From Candidatus Mediterraneibacter quadrami (GTDB lineage Bacteria > Bacillota > Clostridia > Lachnospirales > Lachnospiraceae): a stretch of DNA of 61,394 nucleotides. The notes below the pieces were generated by a model. That model did not search any database. It worked only from the letters and a program-made list of their open reading frames with translations, and had not been told where the DNA came from. Where the stretch lies: positions 1 through 61,394 of the forward strand of contig DWUU01000008.1 of NCBI GenBank assembly GCA_019120575.1, in the 5' to 3' direction. Within the stretch, counting starts at the first letter, position 1. Each line of letters opens with the position of its first letter. Made by a program: the position numbers and the translations under genes. Below are positions 1-7,049 of this stretch, piece by piece.

Positions 1-1
1 C

Positions 2-310
2 GCAATTCTGCTTGCCATCCTTATAACCGGTATAAGTTATAACGGCTATGTTAAGACACACACTTTTACTCTTTCAGGTAGCGAGAGAGTGAAAAGTGAA
101 GAGATTCAGCCTGTTAGCGGAAGCGTAAAAATTACCAGTACTGCTGATACCGATGTCGTATTTACGGATATCAAAAGCGGGGAAATTTATGTGATAGGTT
201 ATATTACTTCTGGAGTAGGAGAAACAATTAAACTTGAACGGGGAAAATGGTACAGGGTTGAAGGGATTGGAGAACTTACAGTGAGACCAGTCAATGTTCG
301 TATAGAATGA
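2..310 (+). CDS. Small membrane-anchored protein of unknown function, 5' end cut by the window edge
   Basis: An open frame runs from the first bases of the window to a TGA at 308-310, so the start lies outside. The visible part is about 102 residues. It begins with a hydrophobic stretch (AILLAILITGI), which looks like the end of a membrane segment or signal anchor, followed by a beta-rich polar domain without cysteines. A GTG at 89 could start a 73-residue protein, but the hydrophobic upstream codons stay open to the edge, which favours a longer gene. I do not recognise the family. The DNA is AT-richer than the genes after 1 kb. Confidence 0.55.
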   Translation, partial: AILLAILITGISYNGYVKTHTFTLSGSERVKSEEIQPVSGSVKITSTADTDVVFTDIKSGEIYVIGYITSGVGETIKLERGKWYRVEGIGELTVRPVNVRIE

Positions 311-413
311 CAGAAAAATATTCAGGGCGTTATAACAGACAAAAAAAGAATGAAAAATTGAAGGGTTTGGAGAATAGCAGATGACTTTGAAATAAAACGG
401 GAGGATAAAAGAT

Positions 414-536
414 ATGGAATGGCTGCCGCTTGTGATAATAGCGATTTTCATCGGAGTATTAGGGCTATATTATATTGTAAAATGGGCAGTAAAAGATGCA
501 TTAAAAGAATATTTTAAGGATAAGGACAAGGAATAA
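414..536 (+). CDS. 40-residue single-pass membrane protein (DUF6019-like)
   Basis: ATG at 414 follows a GGGAGG ribosome binding site at a good distance and the frame closes with TAA at 534-536. The protein has one N-terminal hydrophobic helix (residues about 4-22, LVIIAIFIGVLGLYY) and a charged lysine-rich tail (KEYFKDKDKE), so it probably sits in the membrane with its tail in the cytoplasm. Size and pattern resemble the small clostridial DUF6019 proteins; that assignment is from memory and tentative. The good ribosome binding site is the main reason to call it real. Confidence 0.55.
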   Translation: MEWLPLVIIAIFIGVLGLYYIVKWAVKDALKEYFKDKDKE

Positions 537-537
537 C

Positions 538-615
538 ATGTTGAGTAATGCACAGAAATACAAGACAAACTACATACTCATTGGAGACAGATACGAGATT
601 GATATTGTGCTTTAG
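538..615 (+). other. Possible 25-residue ORF
   Basis: ATG at 538 lies one base after the stop of the preceding small gene and the frame ends with TAG at 613-615. Upstream AAGGA sequences lie inside the preceding gene, so it could be translationally coupled. The 25-residue product shows no hydrophobic helix and no motif. It may be a chance frame or a degenerate remnant; listed only because it fills the gap between two likely small membrane-protein genes. Confidence 0.15.
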
Positions 616-632
616 CAGAGGAGGATCTTGAT

Positions 633-971
633 ATGAAAATAGTAGCATTCTGGTCATGTGGAGTTCTGGTTATTCCTTTCGCAATTACAGGAATCCTGTT
701 TGGTATATTTAAAGAGAAAGCGACTAAATTTGTTGCAGGATTTAATACTTTATCTGAAGAGGAACAGGATCTGTATGACAAGGCTTATATTTCACGCGAT
801 ATCAGAAACCAGTGTTTCACCTGGTCTGCCATAATGTTGATCGGGGCAGTATTGTCTTATTTTGTAACACCGTATATGGCGATTCTTGCCTATATTGTCT
901 GGCTGGTTTTGTTTTTTAAGGATGTTCACTGGGATAATCATAAAGCTTTTGAAAAATATCTGCTGAAATAA
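633..971 (+). CDS. DUF3784-like membrane protein
   Basis: The 112-residue product has an N-terminal hydrophobic helix, then a motif with AGFNTLSEEEQDLYD, then two further hydrophobic helices (about 64-98) and a short polar tail. The combination of a helix, an AGYNT-S-EE-YD motif and two more helices is typical of the DUF3784 family of small Bacillota membrane proteins, whose function is unknown. ATG at 633 follows a GAGGAGG-type ribosome binding site. With the two preceding short genes it makes a local group of small membrane proteins in AT-rich DNA. Confidence 0.65.
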   Translation: MKIVAFWSCGVLVIPFAITGILFGIFKEKATKFVAGFNTLSEEEQDLYDKAYISRDIRNQCFTWSAIMLIGAVLSYFVTPYMAILAYIVWLVLFFKDVHWDNHKAFEKYLLK

Positions 972-1002
972 ATCGTAATTTGAGAACAGGAGGAAAATTA
1001 TC

Positions 1003-1980
1003 ATGAAAATCGGGATCATTGGCTGTGGAGCCATGGCAGGAAAATTCGCCGAAACACTGATGCAGATGAAAGAGGCTGAGTGTTATGCTGCGGCTTCGCG
1101 CTCACAGGAACGTGCGGAAGAATTTGCACATCAATACGGATTCAGGAAGGCATACGGAAGCTATGAAGAACTGTGTGCAGATCCGGACGTGGAACTTATT
1201 TATATCGCAACGCCTCATTCCTGTCATTATGAGAATATGGAACTGTGCATCCGGCATAAAAAACCGGTTCTCTGTGAAAAATCTTTTACACTGAATGCAG
1301 GAGAAGCCCGGAAGATCAGAGAACTGGCGGAGAAGGAGCAGGTCTTCATCGCTGAAGCAATCTGGACAAGATATATGCCGTCCAGAGATATGATCCGAGA
1401 GATTATGGACAGCGGGATCATCGGAAATATATCGACCCTGACAGCCAACCTTTCTTATCCGATCACGCACAAAGAACGCATCATGCGTCCGGAGCTGGCC
1501 GGCGGCGCCCTTATGGATATAGGCGTGTACGGTCTTAATTTCGCCCTGATGAATTTCGGGACGGATATCGAACGGATCGAATCTTCTGTGCGGATGACGG
1601 AAACCGGCGTGGACGGAATGGAATCCATCACGATCTTCTTCCGCGGCGGCCGTATGGCAGTGCTCACGCATGATATCTGCAGCAGATCAGACCGGAAAGG
1701 GATTCTTTACGGCGAAACGGGATATATTGTTGTGGAGAATATTAATAATCCGCAGTGTATCTCTGTCTATGATACAGAAGACAGACTTCTGCAAAAGACG
1801 AATGTTCCGGATCAGATCAGCGGATATGAATATGAAGTGAAAGAATGTATAGAAGCTGTCCGTGCCGGAAAGCTGGAAAGCGATTCCATGCCGCTGGCAG
1901 ACAGTATCCATGTAATGGAGATCATGGATGAACTGCGTCGACAGTGGGGATTGGTTTATCCGCAGGAAAAAGGAGATTAA
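1003..1980 (+). CDS. Gfo/Idh/MocA family NAD(P)-dependent oxidoreductase
   Basis: A 325-residue cytoplasmic dehydrogenase. The N-terminal Rossmann fold carries the dinucleotide motif IGIIGCGAMAGKF, and the family's EKP-type motif appears as CEKSFTLN near residue 95, whose lysine is the usual catalytic residue. The C-terminal half has the substrate-domain signature GGALMDIGVYGLN. The relatives it most resembles act on dihydrodiols, inositols or sugars; the substrate here cannot be read from sequence. ATG at 1003 follows AGGAGG. The stop is two bases before the next gene's start codon, so the two dehydrogenases are almost certainly co-transcribed. Confidence 0.85.
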   Translation: MKIGIIGCGAMAGKFAETLMQMKEAECYAAASRSQERAEEFAHQYGFRKAYGSYEELCADPDVELIYIATPHSCHYENMELCIRHKKPVLCEKSFTLNAGEARKIRELAEKEQVFIAEAIWTRYMPSRDMIREIMDSGIIGNISTLTANLSYPITHKERIMRPELAGGALMDIGVYGLNFALMNFGTDIERIESSVRMTETGVDGMESITIFFRGGRMAVLTHDICSRSDRKGILYGETGYIVVENINNPQCISVYDTEDRLLQKTNVPDQISGYEYEVKECIEAVRAGKLESDSMPLADSIHVMEIMDELRRQWGLVYPQEKGD

Positions 1981-1982
1981 TC

Positions 1983-3032
1983 ATGAAAGCAGTCGTATAT
2001 AAGGGAAAAGGCAAGATTGCACTGGAGAACCGTCCGGTGCCGAAGATCCAGGATGACCGGGATGCGATCATTAAAGTAACGCTGACAACGATCTGTTCCA
2101 GCGATATACATATTAAACACGGCGCAGTGCCGCGTGCTGTCCCGGGAACGATCCTGGGCCATGAGTTTGTCGGCCGTGTTGTAGAAACCGGAAGCGCAGT
2201 AAAGAAGATCAATCCTGGCGACCGGGTATCAGTAAATGTTGAGACTTTCTGCGGAGAATGTTTTTTCTGCAAACGGGGATTCGTAAATAACTGTACAGAT
2301 CCGGACGGAGGCTGGGCGCTCGGATGCCGGATTGACGGCGGACAGGCTGAGTATGTCCGGATCCCGTTCGCAGATAACGGACTTACCGTGATACCGGACC
2401 ATGTGTCGGATGAACAGGCGCTCTTTAACGGAGATATTCTGTCCACCGGTTACTGGGCGGCGAAGATCGGTGAAATCAATCCGGCGGATACAGTCGCCGT
2501 GATCGGAGCGGGTCCTGCCGGCCTGTGTACGATGATGTGCGCGCGCCTCTATACGCCAGCCAGGATCATTGCCATAGATACGGATGAATACAGGCTGAAT
2601 CTGGCGAAAGAAAAGGGCCTTGCCGATATTACTCTGGTACCCGGCAGGGATGATCTTGAGAAGGTCATAAAAGAACTGACGGACGGACGCGGCGCGGATA
2701 CTGTATTCGAGGTCGCCGGAGGGACGGATACATTCCAGACCGCATGGAAGATCGCGCGGCCGAATGCGGTCGTTGTGGTTGTGGCGATGTATGAAGAAGC
2801 CCAGGAGTTTCCGCTTCCGGATATGTACGGGAAGAATCTTGTTTTCAAGACAGGCGGCGTGGACGGCAGCTACTGCAGGGAGATCATGGATCTGACTGCA
2901 TGCGGGAAGCTTGACGCCGGATTTCTTATCACACACAGATGTTCATTGAATGATATAATGAACGCGTACCATATATTTGAGAATAAAAAAGAGCATGTAA
3001 TAAAATACGCTGTAAATATTGAAGGACGATGA
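1983..3032 (+). CDS. Zinc-dependent medium-chain alcohol dehydrogenase
   Basis: A 349-residue protein. Catalytic-zinc ligands are visible as C38 (TICSSD) and H60-E61 (GHEF), and the structural-zinc loop has four cysteines (C90, C93, C96, C104). A Rossmann motif (AVIGAGPAGLC) follows. The architecture matches sorbitol, threonine or butanediol dehydrogenase-like enzymes; the real substrate is unknown. ATG at 1983 was chosen because AGGAGA lies just before it and the protein begins with the usual MKAVVYKG; an upstream in-frame ATG at 1944 lies inside the preceding gene. Co-transcription with the Gfo/Idh gene suggests one polyol or sugar pathway. Confidence 0.88.
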   Translation: MKAVVYKGKGKIALENRPVPKIQDDRDAIIKVTLTTICSSDIHIKHGAVPRAVPGTILGHEFVGRVVETGSAVKKINPGDRVSVNVETFCGECFFCKRGFVNNCTDPDGGWALGCRIDGGQAEYVRIPFADNGLTVIPDHVSDEQALFNGDILSTGYWAAKIGEINPADTVAVIGAGPAGLCTMMCARLYTPARIIAIDTDEYRLNLAKEKGLADITLVPGRDDLEKVIKELTDGRGADTVFEVAGGTDTFQTAWKIARPNAVVVVVAMYEEAQEFPLPDMYGKNLVFKTGGVDGSYCREIMDLTACGKLDAGFLITHRCSLNDIMNAYHIFENKKEHVIKYAVNIEGR

Positions 3033-3034
3033 TC

Positions 3035-3865
3035 ATGGGACAGAAAGTTGATCTGCACATTCATTCTTTATATTCGGACGGCAGATGCAGAATTCCTGAA
3101 ATCATGCAGATCATAAAGAAAGAAGCGATCAGTGTGTTTGCCATTACGGATCATGATACGGTGGACGGAATACAGGAGGCCAGGGATGCTGCAGGTTCAT
3201 CTGCTAAATGTATCGCAGGGATTGAATTTACGTGCAGGGAACAGCGGTTTTCAGCATCCGGGAATGCATTTTCCATCCATCTTCTCGGCTACGGATTTGA
3301 TCCGGAAAATATAAAACTGAGAGCACGTCTGGACAAGCGGAAACATGGAGTGACTGAAGCATTCGACCGGCTCTGCAAAGAGATCACACAGATGGGGTAT
3401 AAGATCAGGAGAGAAGACGTCCCGATAAGCTGCGGGATCGTTATGCAGCTCTGTGATGTGGAGGCATATGTCCGTCAGCTTTATCCGCTGGCACCTGAAG
3501 AAGTATACGGCAGGATCGAGGAGTATGCAACGTATCTTGATCAAGTGAACATTTCTGTACGGGAAGCGATGGGGCTGATCCATGACGCGGGCGGCAAAAC
3601 CGTGTGGGCGCATCCGTTCTGTACATATCAGAGATTTCACAAGATCCGGATGAGCAGAGAAGAGATCCTTGATGCGCTGCCACAGATGAAGGAAACGGGT
3701 CTGGACGGTCTTGAAGCGGATTATCTGGATTTTACTGAGGAAGAGCGCGGCTGGCTGCGTGATGTTGCTTCCCGGAACGGACTGATAACCACTGCTGGAA
3801 GTGATTTTCACGGTTCGCCGGGGCGGAGCCGGATGGGCGTAGATATAAAAGGAGACCAACTATGA
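3035..3865 (+). CDS. PHP-domain phosphoesterase (nucleoside bisphosphatase-like)
   Basis: About 276 residues, cytoplasmic. All PHP metal-binding motifs are visible in order: DLHIHSLYSDG at the N-terminus, ITDHDTVDG, AGIEFTC, WAHPF in the second half, and AGSDFHG near the C-terminus. Relatives (the TrpH/YciV type) hydrolyse 3',5'-nucleoside bisphosphates or act on short oligonucleotides, so phosphoesterase activity is likely but the substrate is inferred. ATG at 3035 is about eight bases after GAAGGA; ATG 3029, overlapping the previous stop, is the alternative. It overlaps the next gene by four bases (ATGA), indicating translational coupling. Confidence 0.82.
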   Translation: MGQKVDLHIHSLYSDGRCRIPEIMQIIKKEAISVFAITDHDTVDGIQEARDAAGSSAKCIAGIEFTCREQRFSASGNAFSIHLLGYGFDPENIKLRARLDKRKHGVTEAFDRLCKEITQMGYKIRREDVPISCGIVMQLCDVEAYVRQLYPLAPEEVYGRIEEYATYLDQVNISVREAMGLIHDAGGKTVWAHPFCTYQRFHKIRMSREEILDALPQMKETGLDGLEADYLDFTEEERGWLRDVASRNGLITTAGSDFHGSPGRSRMGVDIKGDQL

Positions 3866-4425
3866 ATCCATCACAGATCACAGAGTGGTGCCACAGCGTC
3901 ATCGCATCAAATGCCGTACGGGGCGGCACCTATATCGACGCGACAATGGGCAATGGAAACGATACGCTTTTTCTCTGCAGACTGGCAGGACAAAGCGGGC
4001 ATGTGTGGGCATTTGATATTCAGGAATGTGCACTTCAGAATACAAAAGCGCTCCTTCTTGCGAACGGTTGTCTCGATCAGGCGTCTCTGATCCTGGACGG
4101 ACATGAAAATATGAGTCAATATCTTGAACCGGAGAGCGCTGATGTGATCTGCTTCAATTTCGGCTATCTGCCGGGCGGAGATCATAATCTTTCAACCAGA
4201 ACCGAAACAAGCATCGAAGCCATACGCCAGGGACTTGCGATCCTGAAGTCCGGCGGTATCATGAGCCTGTGCATCTACAGCGGCAAAGATACAGGCTTCG
4301 AAGAGAAGGCGGGCACCCTTGCGTATCTGAAGACGCTTGCCCCGAAAGAATATACGGTAATCGTAAATGAATACTATAACCGCGGAAACTGCCCGCCGCT
4401 GCCGGTATTCATATTCAAAAAATAA
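3862..4425 (+). CDS. mnmM: tRNA 5-(aminomethyl)-2-thiouridine methyltransferase, MnmM/YtqB family
   Basis: A 187-residue class I SAM-dependent methyltransferase. Motif I appears as DATMGNGNDT, and the family signature FNFGYLPGGDH is present in the middle. These two together mark the YtqB group, members of which are established as MnmM, the enzyme methylating the wobble uridine to mnm5s2U in Gram-positive bacteria. Its length fits that family. The start overlaps the PHP gene stop (ATGA), so the two are translated together. Function is assigned by motif only. Confidence 0.82.
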   Translation: MNPSQITEWCHSVIASNAVRGGTYIDATMGNGNDTLFLCRLAGQSGHVWAFDIQECALQNTKALLLANGCLDQASLILDGHENMSQYLEPESADVICFNFGYLPGGDHNLSTRTETSIEAIRQGLAILKSGGIMSLCIYSGKDTGFEEKAGTLAYLKTLAPKEYTVIVNEYYNRGNCPPLPVFIFKK

Positions 4426-4455
4426 GCAATCCATTACAGAGGAGGAACGATTAAA

Positions 4456-5046
4456 ATGCGAACAAGCAGGATAACAAGAGAACAGGCACTGGAATTATTA
4501 AAGACTTACAACAAAGAGGCATTTCATATCCAGCACGCCCTTACGGTTGAGGGAGTGATGCGCTGGTATGCGAATGAACTGGGATACGGTGATGAAGCGG
4601 AGTACTGGTCCATCTGCGGCCTTCTTCATGATATTGATTTTGAGATGTACCCGGAGGAACACTGTCAGAAAGCGCCGGAGCTTCTGGAAAAGGGCGGCGT
4701 CGGCGAGGACATGATCTATACGGTCTGTTCCCACGGTTACGGGATATGCAGTGACAAAGAGCCGGTCCATGAGATGGAGAAGGTGCTCTTTGCTACGGAT
4801 GAACTGACCGGGCTTATCGGGGCGGCAGCGCTGATGCGTCCGTCAAAGAGCGTAATGGACATGGAAGTTTCCAGTGTAAAAAAGAAATTCAAAGACAAGC
4901 GGTTCGCGGCGGGCTGCTCCCGAGATGTGATCAGACAAGGCGCTGAAATGCTCGGCTGGGAACTTAACGAACTGTTTGAGAAGACGATCCTTGCGATGCG
5001 ATCCTGCGAGACGTCCATACAGAAGGAAATGGAGATGTTTTCCTGA
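4456..5046 (+). CDS. HD-domain hydrolase
   Basis: A 196-residue protein with an HD-type metal site: a first histidine in the HALTVEGVM segment (about residues 29-37), the HD pair in CGLLHDIDFEMYP (about 57), and a later conserved SHGYG plus ATDELTG helix. This layout is shared by the HDIG/YfbR-like hydrolases acting on nucleotides or phosphate esters; the substrate is not apparent. ATG at 4456 follows AGGAGG. It lies 30 bases after mnmM and ends the run of genes from 1003. Confidence 0.75.
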   Translation: MRTSRITREQALELLKTYNKEAFHIQHALTVEGVMRWYANELGYGDEAEYWSICGLLHDIDFEMYPEEHCQKAPELLEKGGVGEDMIYTVCSHGYGICSDKEPVHEMEKVLFATDELTGLIGAAALMRPSKSVMDMEVSSVKKKFKDKRFAAGCSRDVIRQGAEMLGWELNELFEKTILAMRSCETSIQKEMEMFS

Positions 5047-5134
5047 ATTTCCGCATAAAACTGCGGATTCTACCTCTGAGAGGTGTGCATTTGCCCCATG
5101 ACATTTTACTATTATCATGAAGGGAGGTAGTCGT

Positions 5135-6034
5135 ATGGATCTGATCAAAATAGGAAAACACATTGCAGAAAAAAGAAAGGCGCTTGGACTGACACAGAAA
5201 CAGCTTGCCGATAAGTTAAATATGAGCGACAAGTCTGTGTCAAAATGGGAGCGGGGAATCTGTCTTCCGGATGTTTCGGTTTATCTGGAATTATGCGAGA
5301 TCCTGGATATGAGCATTAATGAGTTCCTGGCAGGAGAGGAGATTCCGGCTGAAAAACTGGCAGAAAAATCAGCTGATAATCTTCTTCAAGTGACAAAAGA
5401 CAGCAAAAACCGGCAGAAATTCCTGAAACGGATCATTGCAGCATTGATTATTGTCACATGCATTGTGCTGGCTGCTGTATCGGGATATTTTATCAGAGAG
5501 TACATTAATGAATCTAAAAGCTATATTGTTGCGCTTGATCCGGAAAGTCCGGAAATGAAAACAGCAAAACTGATATCCGGCTTTGAGGAAGCTCACCTGT
5601 TCAGATATTCGCTCCATGACAGATATGAGAAACTGCTTGTATATATGTCAGAATACCATTCAGGTGAACTTATAGAAAAATCAGAGATTGCCTGTTTGAT
5701 ATATGACAATTCTGCATCTCCGACGGCGGGAATGCTTGCTGTTGTCCCGGATTTTGAAGATTTTACAGTGAGACTGGTTATTTCTGATGACACAGCGAAT
5801 ATGTATACAGATTTTTCAATCCTTGAAGAGGTGGAAGGCAGAGAATATTATGGGCGCTCAGCCACCCGGATTGAGGACAGGAAAATGATCAAAGCGGATA
5901 AAGAACAGGGACTTTGCACTCTGATATACGGAAAAGACGGAATCTGGATGACTCCGGTTGATACAATAGAATCAGGAGATATGCCAGATGACAACGATTA
6001 TATCTATTACTTTTCATACTGCTTTTTTAAATAA
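5135..6034 (+). CDS. XRE-family DNA-binding protein with a transmembrane helix and an extracytoplasmic domain
   Basis: A 299-residue protein. Residues about 5-62 are a helix-turn-helix of the XRE type (LGLTQKQLADKLN, SDKSVSKWERG). About residues 100-122 form a strong membrane helix (ALIIVTCIVLAAV). The remaining 170 residues are a polar domain predicted to face outside. This makes a one-component membrane regulator that may read an envelope signal. ATG at 5135 was chosen because AGGGAGG sits seven bases upstream; the ATG at 5117 precedes that site. No partner gene is adjacent, so its target is unknown. Confidence 0.75.
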   Translation: MDLIKIGKHIAEKRKALGLTQKQLADKLNMSDKSVSKWERGICLPDVSVYLELCEILDMSINEFLAGEEIPAEKLAEKSADNLLQVTKDSKNRQKFLKRIIAALIIVTCIVLAAVSGYFIREYINESKSYIVALDPESPEMKTAKLISGFEEAHLFRYSLHDRYEKLLVYMSEYHSGELIEKSEIACLIYDNSASPTAGMLAVVPDFEDFTVRLVISDDTANMYTDFSILEEVEGREYYGRSATRIEDRKMIKADKEQGLCTLIYGKDGIWMTPVDTIESGDMPDDNDYIYYFSYCFFK

Positions 6035-6104
6035 AGGTTATCTTTAACAGAAGGAATTTTTAGTTGCCATCGAGGCAAAAAACTCAGTTGGGAGAATGAA
6101 ACAG

Positions 6105-6932
6105 ATGGAAGAAGCACATGTGCTAAAATTAAAAAGCAGAAAATTTTCTGATTTTTATCTGTGTTTCTGCGGCTATGCAAAATGTGAGCCGCTGCACAGT
6201 TTTGGCCCTGCTGTGCGTCCGAACCACGTCATTCATATCATAACAAAAGGCAGGGGGAGATATACGGCAGGAGGAAGGCAGTATGACCTTCATGAAGGGC
6301 AGGGGTTCCTGATCGAACCGGAAGTCCAGACATTCTATCAGGCCGACAGAAATGAGCCCTGGTCTTATATGTGGATTGGTTTTTCCGGCACAAGGGCAGG
6401 CGAATATCTGGCTGATCTGGGACTCAGCGGAAATAATCTGATCTTCAGCTGCAGGGACATACCGGAACTTAATGTGTTGATGCAGAATATTATTAACCGG
6501 AATACATATTCCGTTGAAAATGAATTCCTGAGAGAAAGCTTTCTTTATCAGGTGTTTGCCGTTTTATCCCGCAGTCTTAAAGTACAGAGTCTGTCTGCTG
6601 ATGAAAAGGATCCTGACAATATTTATGTGAGACAGGCTGTAGAATATATCCAGAATAATTATCTGGAACCGGTCCGCGTGGCTGACATCGCTGATTATGT
6701 CGGTGTAAGCAGAGGGTATCTGCACAAACTTTTTCTGAAATATGTCGGCCAGTCGCCACAGGATTATCTGATCGGCTGCCGCATGACGAGGGGAGCGGAA
6801 CTTCTGTCTGTTACAGAATTGTCGATTGAAGAGATTGCATTGTCCTGCGGTTATACAGATCCTCTTGCGTTTTCCAGGATCTTTAAACGGAGAATGGGAA
6901 TGACGGCGAGAGAATACCGAAAAAACAACTGA
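6105..6932 (+). CDS. AraC-family transcriptional regulator, probable activator of the alpha-galactosidase gene
   Basis: About 275 residues. The N-terminal half is a cupin-type ligand domain (IITKGRGRYTAGGRQYDLHEGQGF region, then a WSYMWIGFSG segment), as in the sugar-sensing MsmR/RafR group. The C-terminal 100 residues carry two helix-turn-helix units, with YVGVSRGYLHKLF and the second-unit signature IALSCGYTDPLAFSRIFKRR. The gene lies directly upstream of and parallel to a GH36 alpha-galactosidase, so control of alpha-galactoside use is a reasonable inference. ATG at 6105 is ten bases after GGGAG; ATG at 6096 is too close to that site. Confidence 0.82.
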   Translation: MEEAHVLKLKSRKFSDFYLCFCGYAKCEPLHSFGPAVRPNHVIHIITKGRGRYTAGGRQYDLHEGQGFLIEPEVQTFYQADRNEPWSYMWIGFSGTRAGEYLADLGLSGNNLIFSCRDIPELNVLMQNIINRNTYSVENEFLRESFLYQVFAVLSRSLKVQSLSADEKDPDNIYVRQAVEYIQNNYLEPVRVADIADYVGVSRGYLHKLFLKYVGQSPQDYLIGCRMTRGAELLSVTELSIEEIALSCGYTDPLAFSRIFKRRMGMTAREYRKNN

Positions 6933-6975
6933 TCAAAAGGATACATTTGTCCTGTTTTTGTATACATCGCAGCAT

Positions 6976-7002
6976 TTGATATTCCGGCTCATCCGATATA
7001 AT
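6976..7002 (+). promoter_or_regulatory. Probable promoter of the alpha-galactosidase gene
   Basis: A consensus -10 box TATAAT lies at 6997-7002. The best -35 candidate, TTGATA at 6976-6981, is only 15 bases away, two short of optimal. A suboptimal spacing is common at activator-dependent promoters and fits the AraC regulator encoded just upstream. The start codon of the alpha-galactosidase follows at 7050. Confidence 0.45.
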
Positions 7003-7049
7003 GAAACCAACAAAGCAAACAAGATTTTCTTGATCAGGAGGATAAGGCG

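Noticed and set aside
5047-5080. Terminator after the HD-domain gene
   Set aside because: TCCGCA/TGCGGA can form a short hairpin but there is no T-run after it.
6055-6083. Terminator between the XRE and AraC genes
   Set aside because: The TTGCC/GGCAA stem is only five pairs and is flanked by A- and T-runs; too weak to call.
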